NCBI GenBank assembly: GCA_905209085.1
Contig: CAJLRM010000008.1
Span: 62,001-126,000 of the forward strand
Direction of reading: 5' to 3'
From: an uncultured Eubacteriales bacterium
Lineage (GTDB): Bacteria > Bacillota > Clostridia > Christensenellales > Borkfalkiaceae
Length of the DNA: 64,000 bases
The notes below the pieces were generated by a model. The model worked only from the letters and a program-made list of their open reading frames with translations, did not search any database and was not told where the DNA came from. Shown piece by piece: positions 50,763 through 60,000 of the stretch (the stretch's first letter is position 1; each line of letters opens with the position of its first letter). The position numbers and the translations under genes are program-made.

Positions 50763-52932
50763 CCTGCGCCTCCCCTAAGTTCTTCATTCTCTTGATCCTG
50801 TCCGTGACCAGCTTGGGGGGACGGATGCGGGGCGCGTCGGGGTGCAGCAGCCAGGTCGCCGCAAAGTGCGTATCCGCCACGCGAAACATGGGCGGCTGCA
50901 TTTCGTAATCGATCTCCATGGCGTATTTGTTCCGCTCCGCAAACGCGTCGCCCTTGGGCGGATAGATCATATTCGGCGGCGTGCCGGGGATGGCTTCCAG
51001 CTTTTCCGTCGTGTCGAGGTCGGGCATGGAAGAGAGCAACGCCCAAGTATACGGGTGGCGGGGATCGTAAAAAATATCCTCCGCCGTTCCGTATTCGACG
51101 ATTTTTCCGGCGTACATGACGGCTATCTTATCCGCCATTTTTGCCACCACGCCCAAATCGTGCGTGATGAAGATGACGGAGAGGTGATGCTCTTCTTTCA
51201 GTCGGTTGATCAGTTCGAGTATCTGCGATTGAATGGTGACGTCGAGCGCGGTCGTCGGCTCGTCGCAGATGAGAATATCGGGGTTTGCGGACAGGGCGAT
51301 GGCGATGACGATGCGCTGGCGCATCCCGCCCGAAAATTCGAAGGGATACTGATTGTATCGCACTTTGGGATCGGGAATCCCCACCTCTTCCAAAAGTTTC
51401 AGCGCGCGCAGCTTCGCTAAACCGCGCGTGATCTTATTGACCGCGGCGGAAGAGAGTTCCTTGAAATAGTCGATCAGGGCGATCGTCTCCCGGCGCGCCT
51501 GATAAGAGTCTTTTAAAGAGAGTATTTTTTCGTAATGCGATTTCAGCGCGGAAATTTCGTCCGCAATCTGCGCCTTTAAAGCTTCCCTGTCGATCAGAGA
51601 AAGGGGAATCACCCCCCAATCGGGGAGCTTGCCCTTTGCCAAAATAGCGTCGTGCCTGGCCTTTTGCGCCGCGTAGCGCCTTTCTTCGCGGGGATTATAA
51701 TCCGCCGCCAGACAATATTCGCCGACGTTTTTTTCGACGCTCTCCGCAAACGTATAGGCGGGGTTATCCCTGCTCGTATCCAGAGGATCGATGGAGTCCC
51801 GGATTGCCGCAAACAGCTTTTTGCTCTCCGCACGATAAAAAGTCCTGTCTTCCAGCATACGCTCCAAATGCGCCGAAGCGTCCTCCAATAGTTCGACGGC
51901 GCGTTTTTTCTTCTTCAAGCTCTCGCGATAGGCGTAAGAGAGCGCTTTTTCCGCTTCGCCGATAAAATCGAAAAGAAAGTCCTCGTTTAAAAATTCGAGC
52001 GCTTTTTCGTTCAGCTCGGGAATCTCCATACTCGCCAGATCGAAAGAGGGATGACGATAGACGTAATAGCCGATGCGGAAGAAATTGGGGCGCTCCCGTT
52101 CCTGCGCTTTTGCCAGGACTTCCAGACAGGCGTCGAGGGTATCTTTCGCACGCGCAAAGCCGTCTTCGGACTTCCCCGACGCGTTTTTTGCCTCTTCTTC
52201 CAAAACGGAAACGAGGGAAGGAAGCTCGCTTTTAAGGGGATCTATCAGAAATACATTATAGCATCCTTTGAGGGAATGCGCAAGTGTTTTGAGATTTTCT
52301 CCGACATTCGTCTTCTGCTTCTTTTCGAGCAGAAATAAAAATTCCCTGATCGCGGGCTCCGTTTCCGCGATCTTGCGCTTTGCCGCGTTGTACTCTTCTT
52401 CGAGCTTGGTGCCGCAGACACAAAAACTGTCGAAAGTCCTGCAAAGGCGTCTGCTTTTTTTTCGTATCTCGGGCGTGAGGCTCCCGCCGTACGATTCGTC
52501 GATAAAACTATTCAGGAGCTTCAATTTTTCGTTGAATTCGCTGCGGGAGCGCCGCTGACTCGTTTTTCCCTTCAACAGCATCGCTTCGGTGAGCTGTTTT
52601 CCCACCTTCATGATGGGATTCAGACTGCTCATGGGGTCCTGAAAGATCATCGCGATTTTATCACCGCGGATTTTGTGGAAGCTTTCTTCCTTTAACTTCA
52701 ACAGATCTTTGCCGTCATAGAGGATCGAGCCGCTCTCCACGACGGCGTTTCCCGCCAAAATGCCCATGATGGCGCGGGAGGTGACGGATTTGCCCGAACC
52801 CGACTCCCCGATGATGGCGAGCGTTTCCCCGTCGTAGAGATCGAAGGAGATGTTTCTCACCGCCTGCACCTTGCCGTTATTGGTGCGGAAAGAGATTTTC
52901 AGATCTTTGACTTCTAATTTTTTTTCAGACAT
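50752..52932 (-). CDS. oppD: oligopeptide ABC transporter ATP-binding protein OppD with very large insertion
   Basis: The conserved parts are clear: Walker A GESGSGKS (~42-49), Q-loop in MIFQDPMSSLNP (~95-106), signature FSGGMRQR (~533-540), Walker B ILICDEP (~553-559), H-loop His ~591, and HPYTWALLSSMP near 626. The protein is 726 residues against about 330-360 normally. The excess is a ~375-residue, helix-rich, highly charged insertion (~129-505) in the helical subdomain between Q-loop and signature. No known domain is recognised there. The family's C-terminal Cys motif is also gone: where relatives have G-C-x-F-x-x-R-C-x-Y-A-M-x-x-C, this reads GDAFAERNKYAMEID. The frame is intact and both flanks fit the family, so the insertion looks genuine. 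Confidence 0.93.
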   Translation of the reverse strand: MSEKKLEVKDLKISFRTNNGKVQAVRNISFDLYDGETLAIIGESGSGKSVTSRAIMGILAGNAVVESGSILYDGKDLLKLKEESFHKIRGDKIAMIFQDPMSSLNPIMKVGKQLTEAMLLKGKTSQRRSRSEFNEKLKLLNSFIDESYGGSLTPEIRKKSRRLCRTFDSFCVCGTKLEEEYNAAKRKIAETEPAIREFLFLLEKKQKTNVGENLKTLAHSLKGCYNVFLIDPLKSELPSLVSVLEEEAKNASGKSEDGFARAKDTLDACLEVLAKAQERERPNFFRIGYYVYRHPSFDLASMEIPELNEKALEFLNEDFLFDFIGEAEKALSYAYRESLKKKKRAVELLEDASAHLERMLEDRTFYRAESKKLFAAIRDSIDPLDTSRDNPAYTFAESVEKNVGEYCLAADYNPREERRYAAQKARHDAILAKGKLPDWGVIPLSLIDREALKAQIADEISALKSHYEKILSLKDSYQARRETIALIDYFKELSSAAVNKITRGLAKLRALKLLEEVGIPDPKVRYNQYPFEFSGGMRQRIVIAIALSANPDILICDEPTTALDVTIQSQILELINRLKEEHHLSVIFITHDLGVVAKMADKIAVMYAGKIVEYGTAEDIFYDPRHPYTWALLSSMPDLDTTEKLEAIPGTPPNMIYPPKGDAFAERNKYAMEIDYEMQPPMFRVADTHFAATWLLHPDAPRIRPPKLVTDRIKRMKNLGEAQDGR

Positions 52933-52934
52933 AG

Positions 52935-54701
52935 TTAGGCCTCCGTACCGCGCAGAGAGGGATTAAAGGCGTCGCGCAAGCCGTTGCCGAACAGGTTGAA
53001 GCTGATTTCCAGCAGCGCGATAAAGAGCGCGGGAAAGAAAAGGACGTGCGGATAAGTGCTCAAAAGCCCCTGTCCCTGCGAAAGCATCGTGCCGATGGAG
53101 GTCAGCGAGGAGGTTTCGAGATTGACGATGCCGAGATACGAGAGCATGGATTCGGTGAAAATAACGCCGGGAATGGTGAGCACCGATCCCGTGATGATCG
53201 TTCCCAAAGAGTTTGGAAAAATATACTTGAACATGATGCGTCTGTCTTTCGCGCCGAGCGTCCGCGCCGCCAGCACGTATTCCTGATTCTTGAATCGGTA
53301 GAACTGCATTCTGACCCGCGCCGCCATGCCAAGCCAGCCGGTCAGAACAAAGGCGAAGAGAAGGGAGGGCACCACGCCCACCTTGCTCGAAAGGTGCATC
53401 TGAAACAGGGTGGCGACGACGATGAAGGGGACGGAGGAGAGGATCTCCGCAAGGCGTTCCATCGCCATATCCAGCGCTCCGCCGTAATAGCCCTCGACGG
53501 CGCCGTAAATGGCGCCGATGGTGAGATTGAGCGCGGAAACGAAGATCGCCAGCAGGAAGGATAGCCTCGCCCCGCTCGCCAGGCAGGTCAAAATATCCTG
53601 TCCGTGGTTGTTCGTGCCGAATAAAAAAGAGGGATAATGCCCGTTTATGAATTTAAAATATTCGTAATAGCAGACGCGGACCTTATATCCCGTCTGATTT
53701 TTAAAGGCATAGAGATAATAACTCGGCGTTTCGCTTAAAAGGGCGTCTTCGGGAGCCTTTACCCATTTGTCCCCGTCCTTATACACGTATCCCGTGTTGT
53801 CGTTATACCAATAATACTCGACTCCGTTTTCATCCTTCATGACGGGATAGACGTCTTTTTCGCTGTGGGCGGGATCGAGGGGCGGGGCGGCAGCGGGCGC
53901 TCCGTCGGGATAATCGGAAGCGGAAAAATCCAGTTTCAGGCTCTCGTAGCCGTAAGCGGCGGGAGAGGTGGAGGACATATAATCGGGCACGTATTCCCCC
54001 TCCGCGTTGCGGAGGGCGGCGGCTTTGCCCGCGTCATCGTAGGGCTTTTTCGCCTCGTGCGCTTTCTTTGCCAGCGTCTGATGCGGTTCCTCTAACGTAT
54101 ACCAATAATTGGCGTTCACCGATTCGAAATTTTTTTGGAGAGGATAGACGACCTGAATTTTCGTTTCGTTCTGATAGGCTTGCAGGGCGAGGTATTCCTC
54201 TTCTTCGAGATTTTTGTAAATATAGCCCACCTGATAGTAGGTGTCCACGTTCATTTTATAGGACGCGGTGCCGTCCGCGGCGTTTTTCGTATAGCTTTTG
54301 ATCGCCGCGCGCTCGGGCGTGTCCTCGTTTGTATAGCGGAATTCGTAGGCGATCCCGTTCAGATTGTCGAAGCGCGATTGGCCGCCTGTCACGCTCGTCC
54401 CGCCGTCCCAGAAACGGATATGATGCGTCCGATTGAAGTTTAAAGTGGGTTGTACGGTTTTATAATATCCGTCGCGGAAATTGACGTCGTAATGAGAAAA
54501 GAGGGGGACGACGACGGCGAAAAGAAGCTGTAAAAGGATAATGATCGCCGCCGCCACCGAGCTTTTGTTCTTTTTAAACCGCCGAAAGGCGTCTTTAAAG
54601 TAGCCGACGGGCTTGGTTTCGAATTTTTCGTCGTATATCTTTCCTTCCCGATGCACGAACGTAAACTTTTCTTTTTCGATTTTGTTTGTGTTTTCTGCCA
54701 T
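52935..54701 (-). CDS. oppC: oligopeptide ABC transporter permease OppC with extracytoplasmic insertion
   Basis: The 588-residue permease is almost twice the usual ~300. An N-terminal cytoplasmic tail leads to the first helix at ~48-66. The usual ~50-residue external loop is here ~290 residues (~67-358), rich in Tyr, Asp and Asn and probably a folded domain. The standard permease then resumes at FLFGTNNHGQDILT (~359), with five more helices and the coupling motif YVLAARTLGAKDRRIMFKYIFPN (landmark A-A-x-x-x-G-A). It ends NLFGNGLRDAFNPSLRG, the normal OppC terminus. It lies one base from oppB and two from oppD. The enlarged loop may receive or pre-bind substrate from OppA. Confidence 0.92.
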   Translation of the reverse strand: MAENTNKIEKEKFTFVHREGKIYDEKFETKPVGYFKDAFRRFKKNKSSVAAAIIILLQLLFAVVVPLFSHYDVNFRDGYYKTVQPTLNFNRTHHIRFWDGGTSVTGGQSRFDNLNGIAYEFRYTNEDTPERAAIKSYTKNAADGTASYKMNVDTYYQVGYIYKNLEEEEYLALQAYQNETKIQVVYPLQKNFESVNANYWYTLEEPHQTLAKKAHEAKKPYDDAGKAAALRNAEGEYVPDYMSSTSPAAYGYESLKLDFSASDYPDGAPAAAPPLDPAHSEKDVYPVMKDENGVEYYWYNDNTGYVYKDGDKWVKAPEDALLSETPSYYLYAFKNQTGYKVRVCYYEYFKFINGHYPSFLFGTNNHGQDILTCLASGARLSFLLAIFVSALNLTIGAIYGAVEGYYGGALDMAMERLAEILSSVPFIVVATLFQMHLSSKVGVVPSLLFAFVLTGWLGMAARVRMQFYRFKNQEYVLAARTLGAKDRRIMFKYIFPNSLGTIITGSVLTIPGVIFTESMLSYLGIVNLETSSLTSIGTMLSQGQGLLSTYPHVLFFPALFIALLEISFNLFGNGLRDAFNPSLRGTEA

Positions 54702-54702
54702 A

Positions 54703-55695
54703 TTATTTCTTGCTCCCCATTCTGATCCGCGGATCGATGAATCCGTAGCTGATGTCTATGACGATGCTCGAAAGCAAGCCGATAAAAGTATAAAAGAAAG
54801 TGAGTGCCATGAAAAAGTTATAGTCTTTGCTGTTGATAGACGCGATATAGAGCTGCCCGACGCCCGGAATGGAGAAGATTGCCTCGATGATCAGAGAGCC
54901 GCTCATAATGCCGATAAATTCGCCCAAGATCATCGGAAAAATGACGACCATGGCGTTTCTCATGGCGTGGCGCACGATCGCCTGTGCTTTGGTAAGTCCC
55001 TTTGTTCGCGCGAGGAGCATATATTCGCTCGTGAGCACCTCGGAAAGCTCCGCCCTCGTATACCTCGTCAGACCCGCCACGACGCCGAAGCCGAGGGAAA
55101 GAACGGCGGGAAGCATGGAAACGAACATCGTCCAGCTGAAAAAGGAGGCGTTTTCTCTCGACGCGACGGTGAGCGGAAACCAGCCCAGCTTAAAACAGAG
55201 GAGATACTGCACCAAAAAGGCGTACACGTAAGAGGGAACGGAGATAAATACGACCACCAGGGTAGAGATGACGTGGTCTTCCCACTTATTTTTTTTGAGC
55301 GCGGCATAGACGCCGAAGATAAGCCCCAAGGGAATGGCGATCAGAATGGAATACAGGTTGACGATCACGGTGTAGGGCAGCTTTTGAAGCAATACGTCCC
55401 ATACGTTTTGGTTTGCGTACATCGTCATCCCTTCGCCCCAATTCCATTGGGTGAAGATGTTTTTCCAAAATTTGAAATACGCCAGCAGGATGGGGGCTTT
55501 GACGTATTCTCCGCTTTCCGTTTTCACGAGATACCCCAGCTGCACCTGTTTTTCGTATTGCAGAATCGGATCGACGCCGGGGACCCGATTGATGGGCGGG
55601 ACAGGCAAAAGTCTTATCATGATCAGACAGATGGACATGATGATAAACAGCGTCATCAGCATCAGAAGGAGTCTTTTGAGGATATATTTTGCCAT
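54703..55695 (-). CDS. oppB: oligopeptide ABC transporter permease OppB
   Basis: The start is set at 55695 (ATG) because AGGAG lies eight bases upstream; a longer frame exists but lacks a site. The 330-residue protein begins MAKYILKRLLLMLMTLFII, the typical OppB/DppB N terminus, and has six helices. It carries the coupling motif LLARTKGLTKAQAIVRHAMRNA (landmark A-R-x-K-G near 215) and a normal end (GFIDPRIRMGSKK). Unlike its partners it is of nearly normal size, with a modestly long first external loop. It forms the channel with OppC. Confidence 0.93.
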   Translation of the reverse strand: MAKYILKRLLLMLMTLFIIMSICLIMIRLLPVPPINRVPGVDPILQYEKQVQLGYLVKTESGEYVKAPILLAYFKFWKNIFTQWNWGEGMTMYANQNVWDVLLQKLPYTVIVNLYSILIAIPLGLIFGVYAALKKNKWEDHVISTLVVVFISVPSYVYAFLVQYLLCFKLGWFPLTVASRENASFFSWTMFVSMLPAVLSLGFGVVAGLTRYTRAELSEVLTSEYMLLARTKGLTKAQAIVRHAMRNAMVVIFPMILGEFIGIMSGSLIIEAIFSIPGVGQLYIASINSKDYNFFMALTFFYTFIGLLSSIVIDISYGFIDPRIRMGSKK

Positions 55696-55932
55696 AAACG
55701 AATCTCCTGAAAAGTGGATTGAGGCGGACTCATGCCCCGCCGCCAAAAAAGGGCGCACGCTCCCTTTCTATAAACGATACCAGAGAGCGTCAACTCTCTG
55801 ATAGCGGGGGGATATCCGGCGATGTCTGCGCGAAAATACTCGGGGCGCGTTCCCTCCGGGTGCGGCGCTTTTTAAAGAGCGCTTAGAAAAGGGGGACGCG
55901 CTTTCGCATAGATACGCTCTAAGTAAACTCTC

Positions 55933-55964
55933 CGCATTCCGCAACAAAAGAGCTTCGGAATGCG
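55933..55964 (-). promoter_or_regulatory. intercistronic hairpin between oppA and oppB
   Basis: A 9-bp stem (55933-55941 with 55956-55964) with 14-base loop lies 50-80 bases after the oppA stop, with no T tract on the minus strand. A second small hairpin (AGAGAG/CTCTCT) is at 55784-55801. The 317-base gap holds no gene. These may raise oppA expression relative to the rest. Confidence 0.5.
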
Positions 55965-56012
55965 AAAAGTCTTTTTAATCTTTCCGTTTTTTAAACGGGT
56001 AAATCTTTTCGG

Positions 56013-58595
56013 TTACTTTGTGTAATCGATATTGGATTTATTCAATGCCGCCCAGGCCGCGTCGTCGTAATTATAAGTGGTGAAGCGGATGCCGCCGAAG
56101 TTTACGAGATCCACATAAGTGTCCGTGCCGTTATTGACTTTTGCGGAGTGCAGGGAGGCTACGTTTCTGTAATAGAGGGGAATGGCGGTGAAATAGGAAA
56201 GGTAGGTGCTCTCCATTTTGGCGAAGACGGGCGTCTTGAAGCCGATGCTCAGCGAGCTCGCCGCGGGCAGCGCCTTTTTTCCGTCCGCGGATTTGATGGT
56301 CACGTCGCGGTTGTTCAGCCAGTCCGCCCAATTTTTCAAGGACGCCCTATACTCGGTATATTCCAGCGTACCCTCTACATCCAATTCCATGGAAACGGAA
56401 ATAGCGGAGGTGTCGAAGCCGTATTCGTTCTGATTGCCTCCGCCCTTGGGATCGTCGCAGTAAACGTTGGAAAGAATGCCCATGCCGTTATAGGGAGCGC
56501 CGCCCCAGGTGGAAAAAATCATGTCCGCCGTGCCCGCCGCGATCGCCTTGTAATAGTCGGGATTGACGGTCATGGTGAGTTCTACTTTCCCTTCCAAAGG
56601 AGTGCCCTTGCAGGCTTCTTTTATCTGCGCGTTGAGATAATTGAACATCTGCACATACACGTCGTCGCTGGCGTATACTTGAAGTTCTACGGAAATTTTG
56701 TCCGTCCCGTTGTAGAGCGCCGACGCGGAGCCTGCGCCGACAGCCGCGCCCGTCTTGTCGTGCGTGGTGGCGTAAGCGTAAGCGTCCGCCATGGCGGCTT
56801 TTGCCGATGTCAGACTGTAACCCGTAATGGAGCCGTAGGCCTCATCCAGCGTCTTGTATTCCTTGTCCGCGCCGTATTCGATGCCGTAGAGATCGCAAAG
56901 CGCCTGTTTGCCAGCGTCGGTGGAGCGATAGGGCGTGCTGGCCTCGGGATCGAAGATATACATACTGTTGAGAAGTCCGAAGCCCGCCGCGCCCGCGGCC
57001 GTGTATTTGGAGGCGAACTCCTGTCTGTCGATGGCATAGGAGATCGCTTTTCTGAAATCCCTGACGGTGAGCATCGTCTTGTTGATGCCCGCCGTTTCCC
57101 TCTTTCTGAGCGCGTCGTAATCGCTGTTGATGGTGAGTTTGGTCGTGTGGGACTGAGGCGTATAGTCGATATAAGAACTGCCGCTGTATTTTTCCATATC
57201 CTCGCTGACGAGGGTGACTTCGTCTACGTCGCCGTTGAGGAAGGACAGGAGCGCCGTCGCCTGTTTTTCGATCACTTTAATGGAAATTTTATCCGTTTGG
57301 AATTGATTTTCGTGACGTCCGTCCTTGTAGCCGTACCAGGATTTATTCTTTTCGAAGGTCAGCTGCTTATCGGGCTCGTAGTAGGTGAAAGAATAGGGAC
57401 CATACCCGACGGAAGTGGCGATGCTGGTGCAGTATTGGGAGGTGATGCTGGCGAGCGTTTTATCGGGATTTTGCTTGCCCACGTCCTTGGTGCCGTCGGT
57501 ATAGTTATAAATCTTGTTCGCTTCGTACAGGTCCTTGTGTACCAGCCAGGTGGAGGACAGGTAATAGGGCACGTAAAAATCGGGCTGCGCCAAAGTCTTT
57601 TCGAGAATGACGTCGAGATATTCGAGGCCGGAAGCCGTATCGCTGCCCGCCTGTAAACCGACTTCGCCAAAATCCATCTCGGGCATCTTTTCGTAGTAAT
57701 AGCAAATTTCCAGCCATTCCCCGTCGTATCCGCCGCCGTTTTCGTGCGTGAAAGTATCGAGAATTCCCATAAGCGTCCCGTCTACTTTCACGAGTCCGTC
57801 GGAATTGACCGCGTCTAAATAGGTTTTGAACGCCTGATTCGTGATGATGCCCGCGTCGTAAAAATCCTTTATGGAATTTTGGGGACTCCAAACGGTAGGC
57901 CCCGTGAGATTCGCATAGAGAAAAGCGCCGCCCTTATCGGATACGCGATAGTAGCCGTCGTCGCCCAAAACGGGAGTGACGTAAGAGGACAACTCGCTGT
58001 CGTAACAGGAAACGGGCGCTTCCTGACCGTTATAGAGATAGTTTTTCGCGTTATAGATGGCAAAGTCGCCGCCGTAATAGGAATCCGCACGCCTGTTTTT
58101 CATGACGGGGTCCAGCTGCTGCCGCATGGAATAAATATAATCGGCGGCCTTGATGGGGGTATGTTTGGAATCGTCCCAGGTCGCGGCGGGATTCAAATAG
58201 ATGCGGAACGCTTTGGCGGTTTCTCCCTCGCCCACGCCGTAGCTGCCCGCATAGGACGCGGTGACGTCCTCATACAGTTTTTGCGTACCCGGAACGTAAG
58301 CCGCCATTTCCGGTACCCGCGCATTGGAAGTCTTGTTCTCCGCGAGAACGAAATCGAAAAAGCCCATGGACATATATCCCAGAAGTCCCGAATCGTCGTT
58401 CGTTTCCCAGGTGTGCGGATTCCAATTGAGGTTGTTCGTGCCCGCCATATAGGTGTTGTAGGTGTAATATCCCTTATTTCCGTGGGAACCGCCCGACGAA
58501 GAATCCGAAGGATTGTCGCCGCAGGCTGCCATACCGAGCGCGAATGCCGCGCATAACAGCGGGGACAAAAGGGCGCCGAGTTTCTTTGCTTTCAT
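56013..58595 (-). CDS. oppA: oligopeptide ABC transporter substrate-binding lipoprotein OppA (enlarged)
   Basis: AGGAGG lies eight bases before the ATG. The signal peptide ends in the lipobox MAAC (Cys ~25), followed by a Ser/Gly spacer. The 860-residue protein is a family 5 binding protein, normally about 520-600 residues. Landmarks are a W-N-P-H strand near 58, the A-A-D-Y-I-Y-S-M segment near 150, the SVGYGPYSFTYYEPDKQLTFEKN strand (landmark G-P-Y), and VRDFRKAISYAIDR near 510 (the family's R-x-A-I-x-x-A-I-D). The extra ~300 residues are spread over several loops, for example ~165-340. It binds peptides and delivers them to OppBC. It is the first gene of the opp operon. Confidence 0.92.
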   Translation of the reverse strand: MKAKKLGALLSPLLCAAFALGMAACGDNPSDSSSGGSHGNKGYYTYNTYMAGTNNLNWNPHTWETNDDSGLLGYMSMGFFDFVLAENKTSNARVPEMAAYVPGTQKLYEDVTASYAGSYGVGEGETAKAFRIYLNPAATWDDSKHTPIKAADYIYSMRQQLDPVMKNRRADSYYGGDFAIYNAKNYLYNGQEAPVSCYDSELSSYVTPVLGDDGYYRVSDKGGAFLYANLTGPTVWSPQNSIKDFYDAGIITNQAFKTYLDAVNSDGLVKVDGTLMGILDTFTHENGGGYDGEWLEICYYYEKMPEMDFGEVGLQAGSDTASGLEYLDVILEKTLAQPDFYVPYYLSSTWLVHKDLYEANKIYNYTDGTKDVGKQNPDKTLASITSQYCTSIATSVGYGPYSFTYYEPDKQLTFEKNKSWYGYKDGRHENQFQTDKISIKVIEKQATALLSFLNGDVDEVTLVSEDMEKYSGSSYIDYTPQSHTTKLTINSDYDALRKRETAGINKTMLTVRDFRKAISYAIDRQEFASKYTAAGAAGFGLLNSMYIFDPEASTPYRSTDAGKQALCDLYGIEYGADKEYKTLDEAYGSITGYSLTSAKAAMADAYAYATTHDKTGAAVGAGSASALYNGTDKISVELQVYASDDVYVQMFNYLNAQIKEACKGTPLEGKVELTMTVNPDYYKAIAAGTADMIFSTWGGAPYNGMGILSNVYCDDPKGGGNQNEYGFDTSAISVSMELDVEGTLEYTEYRASLKNWADWLNNRDVTIKSADGKKALPAASSLSIGFKTPVFAKMESTYLSYFTAIPLYYRNVASLHSAKVNNGTDTYVDLVNFGGIRFTTYNYDDAAWAALNKSNIDYTK

Positions 58596-58679
58596 GTCAT
58601 TACCTCCTCAGTCTTTATCGGGCATCGTCCGCCTTTTTAGTCCTTTACAGGGAGGAGAAGAGCGGGGAGCCGATAGAGG

Positions 58680-58694
58680 CAGGAAACATTCCTG
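58680..58694 (-). promoter_or_regulatory. palindrome CAGGAA-ACA-TTCCTG upstream of oppA
   Basis: A perfect 6-bp inverted repeat with three-base centre, 85 bases before the oppA ATG, positioned like an operator. No good promoter could be placed beside it on the minus strand. Confidence 0.35.
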
Positions 58695-58806
58695 TCTACA
58701 TTTTTATGAGATAAACGGAGGGTTTTTATGCGCTTTTTATGAAAGGATTTTTATCGTCTTTTCACTTTTCTCTTCCCCTTTTTTAAACGGCTTACATAGT
58801 TACGGT

Positions 58807-58845
58807 AAAAAAAGATCGGCTTATTCCGCGGGGAGTAAGCCGATC
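58807..58845 (-). terminator. intrinsic terminator upstream of the opp operon
   Basis: A 10-bp stem (58814-58823 with 58836-58845) whose minus-strand transcript ends in seven Us. It lies ~290 bases after the membrane protein gene at 59137 and ~210 before oppA, so it either ends the former or acts in a long opp leader. No gene is seen in 58846-59136. Confidence 0.75.
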
Positions 58846-59136
58846 GGGAGATGTTTAGTTAAAAAAGTTTCGATTTGCTCCCTGCGCCGTGCGAAGGGAC
58901 ACCTGTGGAAAAAAATGTAAAAATCGAGAAGACGAAAGAAGGGATGGGGCGGGGAAAGGAAGCCTTTGACTCCCTGCAAGGCGGAGCGCATTCGGGCGTT
59001 TCGCTTGATTTTATGGATAAGGACGGAGCAAAGGCGGCTTTTTGACGTTTAAGGATGCGTTGATGCGGGGAAGGGAGGAGGCTTGCAAAAACGCTTTTTC
59101 GCGTGGAGCTTTTCAAGTCGGCGGGCGTTCAAAATT

Positions 59137-60000
59137 TTAGGAGCTTGAAGGCTCTCGGTCTTGTTCGCAGACGAAAGAAACGGCGTGTCTTTCCGAAAAT
59201 TTTTTTAGGAAAGATTCTCCGTTTTTATCCTCGGTGCGAACGTAAATGACGAGGGGCAGGGCTTTGACGTCCGCGCAGCCCAGCAGAAAAACGCTCTCGG
59301 ATAAATTTTCTTCGGCGAGTTTTTTTCTCAGCGTTTTCAGCTTGCTTTCCGCGTATTTTCCCTTTTCTATCAACCGCATCCGTATGATCATGGAGAGCCC
59401 CACGCAGGCGGCGAGGGAACCGAAAATAATGCCGCATAAGCCGTTGTAAAAGGAATGATTGCCCTCGGAGAGGGAGAGCAGGGCGGTTTGGGTGAGAACG
59501 AGGGAAATGAGTGCGGAGGCGAGATTCGTCATCTTGATGGCTTCTAACAGCGGCTCGTGGCGCCGCCGCATCGTTTTGGCGCCTACGGAGGCAAGCGCCA
59601 GTTCGCCAAACGTAAAGGCGGCAATCGTGATGCCGAGAATGGTGCCGTAAGAGGTGTTGCCGCTCTTTGCGATAAACATACGGGTGCAATAGACGAGATA
59701 GACGAGCGCGGAAACCGCTATCACGACGCCCGTAAGTGTGTAAGCGCGGTTCTTTTTATCCCGCAGCTGCGAGGCGGACAAAGTTTTCTTTCCGGCTTCC
59801 AGCTGCGTGTTCAGGGGCACGAATTTGGCTAGCCCTATGCCAAGGCTGTAAAGGGCGTTGACGAAGAGAAAAAAGGAAAGGGTAAAAAGGCTCAGCAGCG
59901 CTTTGCCTATCGCCAGCAGAACGTTGACGGGAACGGACATTTTCGTGAAAAAAACCACCCGTTCTTCTTTGGTCATGGTAAAAGGATTGCGTTTTATCAA
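59137..60000 (-). CDS. hypothetical polytopic membrane protein
   Basis: The family is not recognised. The start is uncertain: a TTG at 60000 has GAGGTAGG upstream, while ATG 59976 has none and a longer frame to 60105 begins in non-protein-like sequence. The ~287-residue protein has about six hydrophobic segments: two near the N terminus (around SVPVNVLLAIGKALLSLF), two near 85-140, and a pair near 155-200. A cytoplasmic tail of ~75 residues follows with a basic helix (GKYAESKLKTLRKKL) and strands. The pattern might suggest a transporter or sensor but no motif supports either. Confidence 0.65.
   Translation of the reverse strand: MIKRNPFTMTKEERVVFFTKMSVPVNVLLAIGKALLSLFTLSFFLFVNALYSLGIGLAKFVPLNTQLEAGKKTLSASQLRDKKNRAYTLTGVVIAVSALVYLVYCTRMFIAKSGNTSYGTILGITIAAFTFGELALASVGAKTMRRRHEPLLEAIKMTNLASALISLVLTQTALLSLSEGNHSFYNGLCGIIFGSLAACVGLSMIIRMRLIEKGKYAESKLKTLRKKLAEENLSESVFLLGCADVKALPLVIYVRTEDKNGESFLKKFSERHAVSFVCEQDREPSSS

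Noticed and set aside
54613..55710. 365-codon plus-strand frame opposite oppB/oppC
   Set aside because: Composition is His/Asp/Lys-rich with no fold signals; the opposite strand holds the conserved permeases.
58859..59116. 85-codon minus-strand frame between oppA and the membrane protein
   Set aside because: Low-complexity Ser/Pro-rich product, no ribosome binding site.
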